Assembly: GCA_018402485.1 (NCBI GenBank) | Contig: JAGYIY010000001.1 | Span: 1,024,001 to 1,088,000 of the forward strand | Source of the DNA: Roseivirga sp. | Lineage (GTDB): Bacteria > Bacteroidota > Bacteroidia > Cytophagales > Cyclobacteriaceae | Reading direction: 5' to 3' | Length of the DNA: 64,000 nucleotides | Shown: in pieces, positions 20,054-27,177 of the stretch | Layout: every line of letters starts with the position of its first letter | Position numbering within the stretch: position 1 is the first letter of the stretch | Position numbers and translations under genes: made by a program | Notes under the pieces: generated by a model | Told to the model about the DNA's origin: nothing | Databases searched by the model: none | The model's input: the letters and a program-made list of their open reading frames with translations, nothing else

Positions 20054-20547
20054 TTGAATAAATTTAGTCGATTTGCGCCTGGGATATAATGTGCATGGTT
20101 GAGTAACCGTTCTTTTTTCACTATTCCCCAAGCAAAGCCTGATAAACTTCCCTTACTTCCGATAACGGGGTGGAAAGGTATTAAAATTGCCAAAGGATTT
20201 TTGACGTTTGCCAGATCTGTGCCTCTCATTTTTTCAACATCTCCCATCTTTTTGGTCACTTCTGAATAAGCAAAAGTTTTTTTGGAAGGGATTTGTTGCA
20301 GATGTGTACAAACATTTTTTTTAAAATGGATGTAAACCGAATCTAAACCCAATTTAATTTCTGGCTGTTTACCTGCAAAATATGCTTGAATTCGATACGT
20401 ACATGCAAGCACAATTGGACGAAATTCCCCATGGGTTAAGCATGTCAGATACTTCGTAAAAGTAACCCATCGGATGGCCTCAGCATCACCAATGATTTTT
20501 AGTCTTCTCATTGGGGTGTATAAAAAACGTGTTGCGGCATTTTTCAC
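20050..20547 (-). CDS. Alkyltransferase-like protein (MGMT/Ogt homologue lacking the acceptor cysteine)
   Basis: A 165-residue protein clearly related to O6-alkylguanine-DNA alkyltransferases. It has QAYFAGK, then QIPSKKTFAYSEVTKKMG (Tyr94 matches the DNA-phosphate-rotating Tyr of human MGMT), MRGTDLANVKNPLAIL (Arg108 matches the arginine finger), and SLSGFAWGIVKKERLLNHA. The active-site PCHRV is replaced by PFHPV (Phe125, His126, Pro127), so alkyl transfer to Cys is impossible. Known cysteine-less homologues (ATL proteins) bind alkylated DNA and recruit nucleotide excision repair. The N-terminal part is divergent. It lies between haaO and kynU, sharing ATGA with kynU. Met13 is an alternative start. 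Confidence 0.82.
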   Translation of the reverse strand: MKNAATRFLYTPMRRLKIIGDAEAIRWVTFTKYLTCLTHGEFRPIVLACTYRIQAYFAGKQPEIKLGLDSVYIHFKKNVCTHLQQIPSKKTFAYSEVTKKMGDVEKMRGTDLANVKNPLAILIPFHPVIGSKGSLSGFAWGIVKKERLLNHAHYIPGANRLNLFK

Positions 20548-20571
20548 AAAAAATAGATTGGGTGATTGTTT

Positions 20572-21102
20572 TTATTCAGTATAGCGTGGGTCCGACGATG
20601 TAACGTGTCCACAATTCGAACATGTTCTTAATGTTTCAGAAGCATAGAAATGTTTAAAACGAGGCAAAAAGTCCTTTTCAATATTTTTTAATGGAAAGTA
20701 AGTTTCATGTAGTTTGTGATTACAGTTTTCGCAATACCATAAAAGCCCGTCTTTGTGTTGAGCTTGTCTTACTCGTTCAATTACCAGACCCACAGAGCCT
20801 TCTGAACGAATAGGAGAATGAGGCACTTTTGGCGGGTGCAAATACATATCTCCAGGCCCTAGGGCCATATCGACCGCTTTACCATTCTCCTGAATTCTGA
20901 TGGTGACATGGCCTTTAATTTGATAAAAGAGTTCTTCCGTTTCATTGTAATGAAAATCCTTCCGGGCATTCGGACCGGCTACAATCATTACAATATAGTC
21001 GCTACCTTCCGGATAAAGATTTTTATTCCCTACAGGTGGCTGAAGTAAATCCCTGTTATCATCAATCCATTTCAGTAAATTAAAGGGCCTTTTTATGTTC
21101 AT
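20572..21102 (-). CDS. haaO: 3-hydroxyanthranilate 3,4-dioxygenase
   Basis: A 176-residue cupin dioxygenase that opens the ring of 3-hydroxyanthranilate, giving the precursor of quinolinate (NAD synthesis) or of further degradation. Iron ligands are His51, Glu57 (in HYNETEE) and His95 (in PPKVPHSP). The C-terminal rubredoxin-like metal site has CENC (Cys124, Cys127) and CSNC (Cys161, Cys164), the bacterial form of the family. First gene of the minus-strand operon; a palindrome overlaps its likely -7 element. Tryptophan dioxygenase and formamidase are not in the window. Confidence 0.95.
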   Translation of the reverse strand: MNIKRPFNLLKWIDDNRDLLQPPVGNKNLYPEGSDYIVMIVAGPNARKDFHYNETEELFYQIKGHVTIRIQENGKAVDMALGPGDMYLHPPKVPHSPIRSEGSVGLVIERVRQAQHKDGLLWYCENCNHKLHETYFPLKNIEKDFLPRFKHFYASETLRTCSNCGHVTSSDPRYTE

Positions 21103-21168
21103 ATGTGTTCCACTTCTGTGGGCGTTAAAATTAATTAAAAATGAGTGAGGACTATCTATAATTGTCTG

Positions 21169-21186
21169 ATTTGTCGGACAAATGTA
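21169..21186 (-). promoter_or_regulatory. Candidate promoter/operator of the kynurenine operon
   Basis: On the minus strand TACATTTG (21179-21186) fits the -7 consensus, with a TTG about 22 nt upstream (21209-21211). The 15-bp palindrome ATTTGTC-G-GACAAAT (21169-21183) overlaps it. The symmetry TTGTCnGACAA resembles sites of FadR-type GntR regulators, so a repressor site is plausible. No regulator gene of that type is in the window. Confidence 0.45.
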
Positions 21187-21751
21187 GGTGAATGATCAGT
21201 ATGCGGATCAATGAAACAAAGTGTCAATCTGTATGAACTCGTTACAGGCTACGCTATATGTAATCGAATAATGGAACGATTCAAATGTAATTAATCATTG
21301 AATAATTCAAAATGAGGCATAAGCGTGGGTTGCGGAATCAAAAACAAAAAAGCCTGATAGGCAAGAATATAATTAAAAATAATCTTTTGAATCAACTTTT
21401 GAGTTTTTTCATCAGTTAAATTAATTAAAAGAAAATTCATACTATATTTGATAAAAGAAAAGGTGACTAATCCTTTTTTATACAGAGCTAACACACACAA
21501 CATTTAGGAAAAGTCTGGGTGTAGAAATCGAAAGGTTTGCTATTGTAGTTAGTTGCCCAGGTGTTTAGGTGATAGGGAGTTGCCCCAATGGGGGTGACTC
21601 TCCTATATTCTACCTATTCCTTTTAAAACGTTGATTTTTACTTTTCAACTTTTCTGCACCTTCAATTCAGGTCTTACAATCAATTCTACTTTTTCCATTG
21701 CTAGTACGATTGCTACTTTCATAAGCTGAAAAACCTCCCTATCTTTCTTTT
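21187..21751. other. Intergenic region between haaO and the BNR lipoprotein gene
   Basis: The whole gap is about 650 bases, AT-rich. It holds the operator-like palindrome near haaO and a 50-nt imperfect hairpin at 21566-21616. A 70-codon minus-strand frame (21291-21503) has no recognisable features. Near 21695-21750 TTTC and TATCTTTC elements 19 nt apart, each one base off consensus, may be the lipoprotein promoter. Confidence 0.4.
21566..21616. repeat. Imperfect palindromic element
   Basis: TAGGT and GATAGGGAGTTGCCCC pair, with a few bulges, with GGGGGTGACTCTCCTAT and ACCTA around an AAT loop. There is no T-tract and no gene ends here, so it is not a terminator. It looks like an intergenic REP-type palindrome; the copy number is unknown. 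Confidence 0.4.
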
Positions 21752-22960
21752 ATGAAATATGTAGTTTTTTTGTTTTTAGTTACTGTTGCTTGTACATCGA
21801 ACCTTGATCGTGCTGAACCTTTTGTAGAAGAATTGATTGTGCCTAATGAATTTCAGAGCCAATTGCCTTTTTTATACACATCAAATGAGGGGCAAACTTA
21901 TCTTTCTTGGGTTGAAGAGTTTGGGGACACGGCTCAACTTAGGTTTTCAAAGCTAGAACCAACAGGCTGGTCAGAGCCCAAAAATATTGCGAAGGGTAAC
22001 AACTGGTTTGTCAATTGGGCTGATTTTCCCTCTTTGGTAGCTAATGGAGATCATCTTACGGCACATTGGCTCCAAAAAAGAGCAGCAGGAACCTATGACT
22101 ATGATATTTATATCGCACAATCAACCGATGGTGGGGATAATTGGCAAACGCCGTTTATTTTACACAAAGATGGTGTGGCTGCCGAGCATGGATTTGTGAG
22201 TTTGCTGCCTTCGGGTAATGGGAAGGTTTTTGCCACCTGGTTAGATGGAAGGAACACCAAGGGTTTGGGGCATGCCAACCACGAAGTATCTACCGAGTCC
22301 GCCATGACCCTACGTGCAGCATGGATCAATGCCGAGGGGGAAACTACAGAAGAATGGGAGCTGGACAATCGTACCTGTGATTGTTGCCAAACCGATGCAT
22401 TAATGACTCCTGAAGGACCTGTAGTTGTCTTTCGCGACCGGTCTATTCATGAGATCCGTGATATTTATATTACCAAACTTTTTCAAAACGATTGGTCAAC
22501 TCCAAAACCCGTTCACCAAGATTTTTGGGAGATTCCGGGCTGTCCCGTCAATGGTCCTGCCATCGCAGGAAACGAAAAGGGAATGGCAGTGGTATGGTTT
22601 ACAGCAGCAAACCAAACGTCCAAAGTGAAATGGTCATTTAGTTCAAATGGTGGGAAAAACTTTTCAACTCCCATTGTATTGGCTGAAGCCAATACATTAG
22701 GCAGGGTAGACATCATTGCTTTAAATAATGAGCAATTTGGTGTAAGCTGGATGGAAACTCAAGGTGAATTAGCGGTTATTCAATGGGCTAGAATCAGTAC
22801 ACGGGGTGACATTTTGCAAAAAATCAAGGTAGTAGAAACGAGTTCAGCTCGTGCGAGTGGTTTTCCCGTAATGACACAAAATTTAGATGGTGTTCTGATG
22901 GCTTGGACAGAATTAATAGGGGAAGAACCCAAAGTGCAATCAGCTTGGATTCGATATTGA
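21752..22960 (+). CDS. Lipoprotein with sialidase-like BNR/Asp-box propeller
   Basis: A 402-residue lipoprotein; the lipobox ends VTVAC with Cys14. The body looks like a beta-propeller of the sialidase/BNR superfamily: an Asp-box STDGGDNW at residues 124-131 and similar tryptophan-containing turns later (SSNGGKNF). An unusual cluster TCDCC near residue 212 could bind metal. The catalytic arginine triad and nucleophilic Tyr/Glu pair of true sialidases are not evident, so enzyme activity is not claimed. It stands alone and is convergent with the MORN/FKBP gene (stops 2 nt apart). Confidence 0.7.
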   Translation: MKYVVFLFLVTVACTSNLDRAEPFVEELIVPNEFQSQLPFLYTSNEGQTYLSWVEEFGDTAQLRFSKLEPTGWSEPKNIAKGNNWFVNWADFPSLVANGDHLTAHWLQKRAAGTYDYDIYIAQSTDGGDNWQTPFILHKDGVAAEHGFVSLLPSGNGKVFATWLDGRNTKGLGHANHEVSTESAMTLRAAWINAEGETTEEWELDNRTCDCCQTDALMTPEGPVVVFRDRSIHEIRDIYITKLFQNDWSTPKPVHQDFWEIPGCPVNGPAIAGNEKGMAVVWFTAANQTSKVKWSFSSNGGKNFSTPIVLAEANTLGRVDIIALNNEQFGVSWMETQGELAVIQWARISTRGDILQKIKVVETSSARASGFPVMTQNLDGVLMAWTELIGEEPKVQSAWIRY

Positions 22961-22962
22961 TT

Positions 22963-23613
22963 CTACCTTGCCTGAAGTGTTATAATATGGAAAATGATGG
23001 GGCTATCAGCAGGAATATTTTCAGTGCCTTTATCACCATATGCTAAGTGAGCAGGGACTTTTAGATAACCGTTGTCTCCTTTTGTGAAATAACGCAGTCC
23101 TAAGACAAAACCTTTTACCAAGTTATTTCTATAAAGATTTACTGCGATGGGCAGCTCTCTTCGGATTGAGTTATCAAGCTCTTTTCCGTTAGGCAAATAG
23201 GTGGCATAGTGGATGATTAAATCCTTGTGTCCCCTAACTTTAGGATTTTTTTGTCCTCTAAGTAGGTGAATAGCAAGCCCTTCTTCTATTTTTACCCAAT
23301 TGAAGCCCTCAAACTGCCGGGCGCGCATTTTTTCAAAAACCTCTTCCGGATTTTCATCGCGTATAACATCTCCTTCCTTATTCCATTCTTCTATCCTAAT
23401 AAGCAGCCCATTTTCTGTGTAAGTTTCTTCTTTATTCTTTTCACCTGTCTCATGCCAATAACTATGTTTACCCACTTTCAGCCCATTTTTTAGCTTACCT
23501 CGGTATTTTTTTTGACCGTTTTCATAATCTTCTTTGACCCTTTGTGAAAAAACTTCAGTGGGTAAAACCCATCCGATACAGCAAAGGAGGATGAATATAG
23601 GTAATCTTCTCAT
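22963..23613 (-). CDS. Secreted MORN-like repeat / FKBP-type peptidyl-prolyl isomerase fusion
   Basis: About 216 residues from the ATG at 23613, which begins a clear signal peptide (MRRLPIFILL... ends VFSQ). The frame extends upstream to 23661 but that adds 16 residues ahead of the signal. Residues about 28-75 carry YENGQKKYRGKLKNG and GKHSYWHETGEKN, which are MORN/YwqK-like repeats. The C-terminal half is an FKBP domain (IIHYATYLPNGKELDNS, VKGFVLGLRYF, PAHLAYGDKGT). The usual active-site Trp is Phe or absent, so it may be a weak isomerase or a chaperone. Role in periplasmic folding is inferred. Confidence 0.78.
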   Translation of the reverse strand: MRRLPIFILLCCIGWVLPTEVFSQRVKEDYENGQKKYRGKLKNGLKVGKHSYWHETGEKNKEETYTENGLLIRIEEWNKEGDVIRDENPEEVFEKMRARQFEGFNWVKIEEGLAIHLLRGQKNPKVRGHKDLIIHYATYLPNGKELDNSIRRELPIAVNLYRNNLVKGFVLGLRYFTKGDNGYLKVPAHLAYGDKGTENIPADSPIIFHIITLQAR

Positions 23614-23617
23614 GTCC

Positions 23618-23625
23618 CAAAGATA
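23618..23625 (-). promoter_or_regulatory. -7 element (TATCTTTG) immediately before the MORN/FKBP gene
   Basis: Perfect TAnnTTTG match on the minus strand ending 4 nt before the ATG at 23613. No -33 is obvious. It predicts a leaderless or near-leaderless transcript if 23613 is the true start. Confidence 0.4.
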
Positions 23626-23676
23626 AAAAGGACATGATAAAAAATAGGGCTTCCTCGCCATATCTAAAAGTTTTTC

Positions 23677-23684
23677 TACCTTTG
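23677..23684 (+). promoter_or_regulatory. -7 element for the cobalamin operon
   Basis: TACCTTTG matches TAnnTTTG exactly and ends about 10 nt before the first bases of the riboswitch, the expected distance for a start site just 5' of the aptamer. The -33 is not convincing. Confidence 0.5.
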
Positions 23685-23693
23685 GTCCGAATT

Positions 23694-23868
23694 CGAAGGT
23701 TTACAAATCATATCATTTGGTTTGTAATTAAAAGGGAATCAGGTGTAAATCCTGGACAGTCCCAGCTGCTGTAATCCCATTTTTTCGATCGCTGAATACT
23801 GCCACTGCATCACTTATAGATGTGGGAAGGCTCAGTTGAACGGGGAAAGTCAGAAGACCTGCCTTTGA
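23694..23868 (+). promoter_or_regulatory. Adenosylcobalamin riboswitch
   Basis: Conserved core blocks appear in order: AAAAGGGAATCAGGTG (with P3-type CCTGGACAGTCCC), GCTGCTGTAA, GCCACTG, TGTGGGAAGGC, and GAAAGTCAGAAGACCTGCC; the B12-box type sequence is present. The closing stem pairs AAGGT at the start with ACCT near the end. It precedes a cobalamin ABC transporter and receptor operon and would switch the operon off when cobalamin is plentiful. The expression platform likely overlaps the btuF-like start, 40 nt downstream. Confidence 0.93.
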
Positions 23869-23908
23869 TGTTGCGCACTAAAATGCTTTCTGAGGAAAAG
23901 CCGTTAGT

Positions 23909-25105
23909 ATGAAAAGACAAACACATAACTCTACCCACCGCAGGGCGGTATATACCCTGCCGTGGCTCATTTTAGGTTTCTTCTTGTTGGCTTGTCAGCT
24001 ACAGAATAACGACGATTCTGATCGATCAAAACCTGATCTAAAAGATCATTTTTCAACAAAATTAAGCATCGAGCACGCCATAGGTTTCCAATTGATTTAC
24101 CATGATCATTGGAAAGAACTTCAGCTTTATCGGCATTATAATGATCAAGCAGATACCATTCGTTTTGCCTTAGTTCCTAAAGGTGAAACAGCTCCTAAAG
24201 GTTACCAAAACAACCGTATTTTAAGAATACCACTCAACCGTGTGGCTACGGTTTCCACAACACATTTGGGCATGTTCGAAGCACTGAATGCCATGCCTCA
24301 GCTTAAAGGAGTAGAAGCGGCTAAATACGTGTCGAGTAATGAGATAAAGCGAAAAATAACCGAAGGGAAAATTTTTGAATTAGCTCCTTCAGGCATGCTT
24401 AATGTAGAAAAGGTGGTGGCCGAAAAGATAGAAGTTTTGATGGGCGTTGGCTACCCCAATGCACAAAACAATACTTACCAAAACTTGGAAAATGCGGGTG
24501 TGCCTGTTTTACTCAATGCGGAATGGCAAGAGAAAACACTTTTGGGGAGAGCGGAATGGGTAAAAATGCTAGCAGCTTTGCTCAACAAAGAAGCGGAAGT
24601 AACAAAGATTTTTGATGACCTAGAAAGGAAATACAATGAAGTCTTGACTCAGCTTGAAGATAAACCCCTAACTGCTCCAATGGCCATTACAGGTTTGGTG
24701 CAAGGAGATGCTTGGTTTGTTGCCGGTGGAAAAAGTTTTGCCAACCATTTGATGCAATTGGCCAATGTGCAATATCCCTGGTCAGACACAAACAATACGG
24801 GAAGCCTAAAATTAGACTTCGAATCCATTTATGCCTACGGATTGGAGGCGGAGTATTGGTTGGTACCTAGTACAGCTAAAACCATGAATGAGCTATTACA
24901 AGCAGACAGTCGCTTGGCTGACTTCAAATCGGTACAAAAACAACAGGTTTACAATATATATGGTAGATATACACCTGGGGGTGGAAATGATTTCTACGAA
25001 TCCGCGGTCATGCAACCACATCTAGTGTTGAAAGATATACTGAGCATTTTTCATCCTCAGTACTTTCCCAACCATGAATTAGTATATTACAACCGCTTAA
25101 AATAG
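23909..25105 (+). CDS. btuF: Cobalamin ABC transporter substrate-binding lipoprotein
   Basis: A 398-residue protein of the periplasmic-binding family PF01497 (BtuF/FepB type). A long N-terminal segment ends in the lipobox LLAC (Cys near residue 29), so it is anchored to a membrane. The body shows the two-lobe pattern joined by a long helix, with VEVLMGVGYPNAQ-like and GNDFYESAVMQPHLVLKDI segments. It binds a chelate or corrinoid. The upstream AdoCbl riboswitch and the btuC-D-B order make vitamin B12 (or a precursor) the likely ligand. It ends directly at the next start (TAGTTG). Confidence 0.85.
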   Translation: MKRQTHNSTHRRAVYTLPWLILGFFLLACQLQNNDDSDRSKPDLKDHFSTKLSIEHAIGFQLIYHDHWKELQLYRHYNDQADTIRFALVPKGETAPKGYQNNRILRIPLNRVATVSTTHLGMFEALNAMPQLKGVEAAKYVSSNEIKRKITEGKIFELAPSGMLNVEKVVAEKIEVLMGVGYPNAQNNTYQNLENAGVPVLLNAEWQEKTLLGRAEWVKMLAALLNKEAEVTKIFDDLERKYNEVLTQLEDKPLTAPMAITGLVQGDAWFVAGGKSFANHLMQLANVQYPWSDTNNTGSLKLDFESIYAYGLEAEYWLVPSTAKTMNELLQADSRLADFKSVQKQQVYNIYGRYTPGGGNDFYESAVMQPHLVLKDILSIFHPQYFPNHELVYYNRLK

Positions 25106-26179
25106 TTGGATAAGTTAAGCAGCCATACCGAAATAAAACCTCAAAAACTTCAATCGGCTCAGTTACTGATCTTGATTTTGTTGGGGGTACTATTAGCCTT
25201 ATTAGATATACGGCTAGGTTCGGTGAGTATGTCTTTGATGGATGTTTACAAGGTATTTTTTGTCCCCGAATCTGCAAATGAAGCTTATTCAGCTATTATT
25301 TATAAAATACGGATACCCAGAACTGTCACTGCAATTTTGGCTGGGGCGGCTTTATCTGTAGCAGGTCTTCAAATGCAAACCCTTTTCCGAAATCCGCTTG
25401 CAGGTCCATCAGTGTTAGGCATAACAGCAGGAGCTAGTTTAGGTGTTGCAGCCGTTATGCTCGTTACAGGCGCTTCGACTACCTTGTTCAGCATACGGCA
25501 ACTAGGATTAGGTGGCAGTACGCTCATCATTTTAGCAGCAATTGCAGGGGCTGCAGCCGTGCTAGTGATCATTATGGCTATTGCTTTGAAAATTAGAGAC
25601 AATGTAGTAATGCTGATCGTCGGGTTGATGGTGGCCAATATCACCATCGCAGTGGTAAGTATTTGGCAGTATTTCAGTGAACCTGAACAGATACAAGAAT
25701 ATATTTTATGGACGTTTGGGAGCCTAAGCGGTGTCACTAACGATCAACTGACCATTTTGGCAATAGTGGTGTTGACAGGTATATTTCTCACGTTTTTACT
25801 GTCAAAGACATTGAATGTGTTGCTGCTAGGCGAAGACTACGCGGCGAGTATGGGGCTCAATACTCGCTGGGCAAAAACTTCTGTGATTTTGGTTACTAGT
25901 TTGTTGACTGGTGCCATTACAGGGTTTTGTGGCCCCATTGGCTTTGTTGGAATTGCCGTACCACATTTGACGCGTAGTTATCTCAATACCTCCGATCACC
26001 GCCTGCTTATTCCTGCATCTGTACTTACCGGAGCAATTTTGATGCTCCTTTGTGATATCATTGCTCAAGTACCTGGAAGCGCCACAGTTTTACCTGTCAA
26101 TGCAATTACGGCCATCATAGGATCGCCCATTGTCATTTGGATCATAGCGAAAAGAAGAAATCTAAAATCTGCTTTTTGA
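25106..26179 (+). CDS. btuC: Cobalamin ABC transporter permease, FecCD/BtuC family
   Basis: A 357-residue inner-membrane permease with about ten membrane helices. Family motifs are RIPRTVTAILAGAALSVAG, QTLFRNPLAGPSVLG, and FVGIAVPHLTRS near the C-terminus (coupling region for the ATPase). The only start upstream of the first membrane helix is TTG at 25106, abutting the btuF stop; there is no ATG until after TM1. It works with the binding protein and the ATPase to move corrinoids into the cytoplasm. Confidence 0.88.
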   Translation: MDKLSSHTEIKPQKLQSAQLLILILLGVLLALLDIRLGSVSMSLMDVYKVFFVPESANEAYSAIIYKIRIPRTVTAILAGAALSVAGLQMQTLFRNPLAGPSVLGITAGASLGVAAVMLVTGASTTLFSIRQLGLGGSTLIILAAIAGAAAVLVIIMAIALKIRDNVVMLIVGLMVANITIAVVSIWQYFSEPEQIQEYILWTFGSLSGVTNDQLTILAIVVLTGIFLTFLLSKTLNVLLLGEDYAASMGLNTRWAKTSVILVTSLLTGAITGFCGPIGFVGIAVPHLTRSYLNTSDHRLLIPASVLTGAILMLLCDIIAQVPGSATVLPVNAITAIIGSPIVIWIIAKRRNLKSAF

Positions 26180-27177
26180 AAAAAGACCAAAAACATATCA
26201 CCTTACTGAGCACCAAGGATTTATCGATTGGTTATAGAGCTGATAAAGCAATTTTATCAGACCTAAACCTCGATTTACAAGCGGGTCGATTGACCTGTTT
26301 ATTGGGTCCGAATGGCTGTGGTAAGTCTACCTTGCTCAACGTATTATCATCTGGCATGAAGCCCTTGAAAGGTAGGGTAGCATTGAAACAAAAAAACATA
26401 CAGGATTTCAGTGCCAAAGCATTGGCCAAGACTTTGAGCATGGTGTATACAGAAAATCTGGCACCAGGTAACCTAACAGCCTATGCACTAGTTTCTCTAG
26501 GTCGCTTTCCTTACACAGGTTGGATGGGCCGACTCAGTACAGAAGATGAGCAAACGATTCAAAGAGCCATGCAACGTACAGGTATGCTTTCTTTGGCCAA
26601 TCGACATGTAGGCGAATTGAGCGATGGGGAAAGACAAAAAGTAATGATTGCTCGGGCATTGGTTCAAGATACAGAGCTTATGTTTTTAGATGAACCTACT
26701 GCTCATTTAGACCATCCGAATCGCTTGGAAGTTTTCGATATGCTCAAAAGATTGGCAGAGCAAGATGGAAAAGGTATTTTATTGACCACCCATGACTTGG
26801 ACATGGCCTTGCACCATGCTGACAAGCTGTGGCTTGTTACCCCTAAAGGAAGTATCGTATCTGGCATGCCCGAAGATTTGGTATTGAATGGTAGTTTGGC
26901 GAAAACTTTTGAAAGAGACCACATCGCCTTTGATTATGATAGAGGTGGATTGAGGAAAGTAAAAAATTCAACAGGTAAGTCCTTTGCCTTAACAGGAGAT
27001 CAGCCAGGCGTGCAATGGCTCAAAAAAGCATTAGAAAGGAATGATTTAAAAATTGAGCAAGAGGCCACTTTAAAAATCATAGCCAAATTTAAAAATCAAC
27101 AGTGGCACTTTCATTTTCAAGAACAGATTTTTAACACCCTCGAAAAACTTATTAACCACATTAAATATGAGATATAG
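26176..27177 (+). CDS. btuD: Cobalamin ABC transporter ATP-binding protein
   Basis: About 333 residues. Walker A GPNGCGKST, signature LSDGERQKV, Walker B LMFLDEPTAHLD and the switch His in LLTTHDLD identify an ABC ATPase of the iron-chelate/B12 class. A C-terminal extension of about 80 residues follows the ATPase core and has no recognised fold. The frame opens at a TTG at 26137 inside btuC, but the TTG at 26176, overlapping the btuC stop as TTGA, is the more likely start. It overlaps the receptor gene by 11 bp. Confidence 0.88.
   Translation: MKKDQKHITLLSTKDLSIGYRADKAILSDLNLDLQAGRLTCLLGPNGCGKSTLLNVLSSGMKPLKGRVALKQKNIQDFSAKALAKTLSMVYTENLAPGNLTAYALVSLGRFPYTGWMGRLSTEDEQTIQRAMQRTGMLSLANRHVGELSDGERQKVMIARALVQDTELMFLDEPTAHLDHPNRLEVFDMLKRLAEQDGKGILLTTHDLDMALHHADKLWLVTPKGSIVSGMPEDLVLNGSLAKTFERDHIAFDYDRGGLRKVKNSTGKSFALTGDQPGVQWLKKALERNDLKIEQEATLKIIAKFKNQQWHFHFQEQIFNTLEKLINHIKYEI

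Noticed and set aside
21291-21503. A 70-codon minus-strand frame in the haaO/BNR gap
   Set aside because: Composition is dominated by Leu, Ile, Phe and Lys from AT-rich sequence; no promoter or family was recognised. It could be a small membrane protein, but support is too weak.
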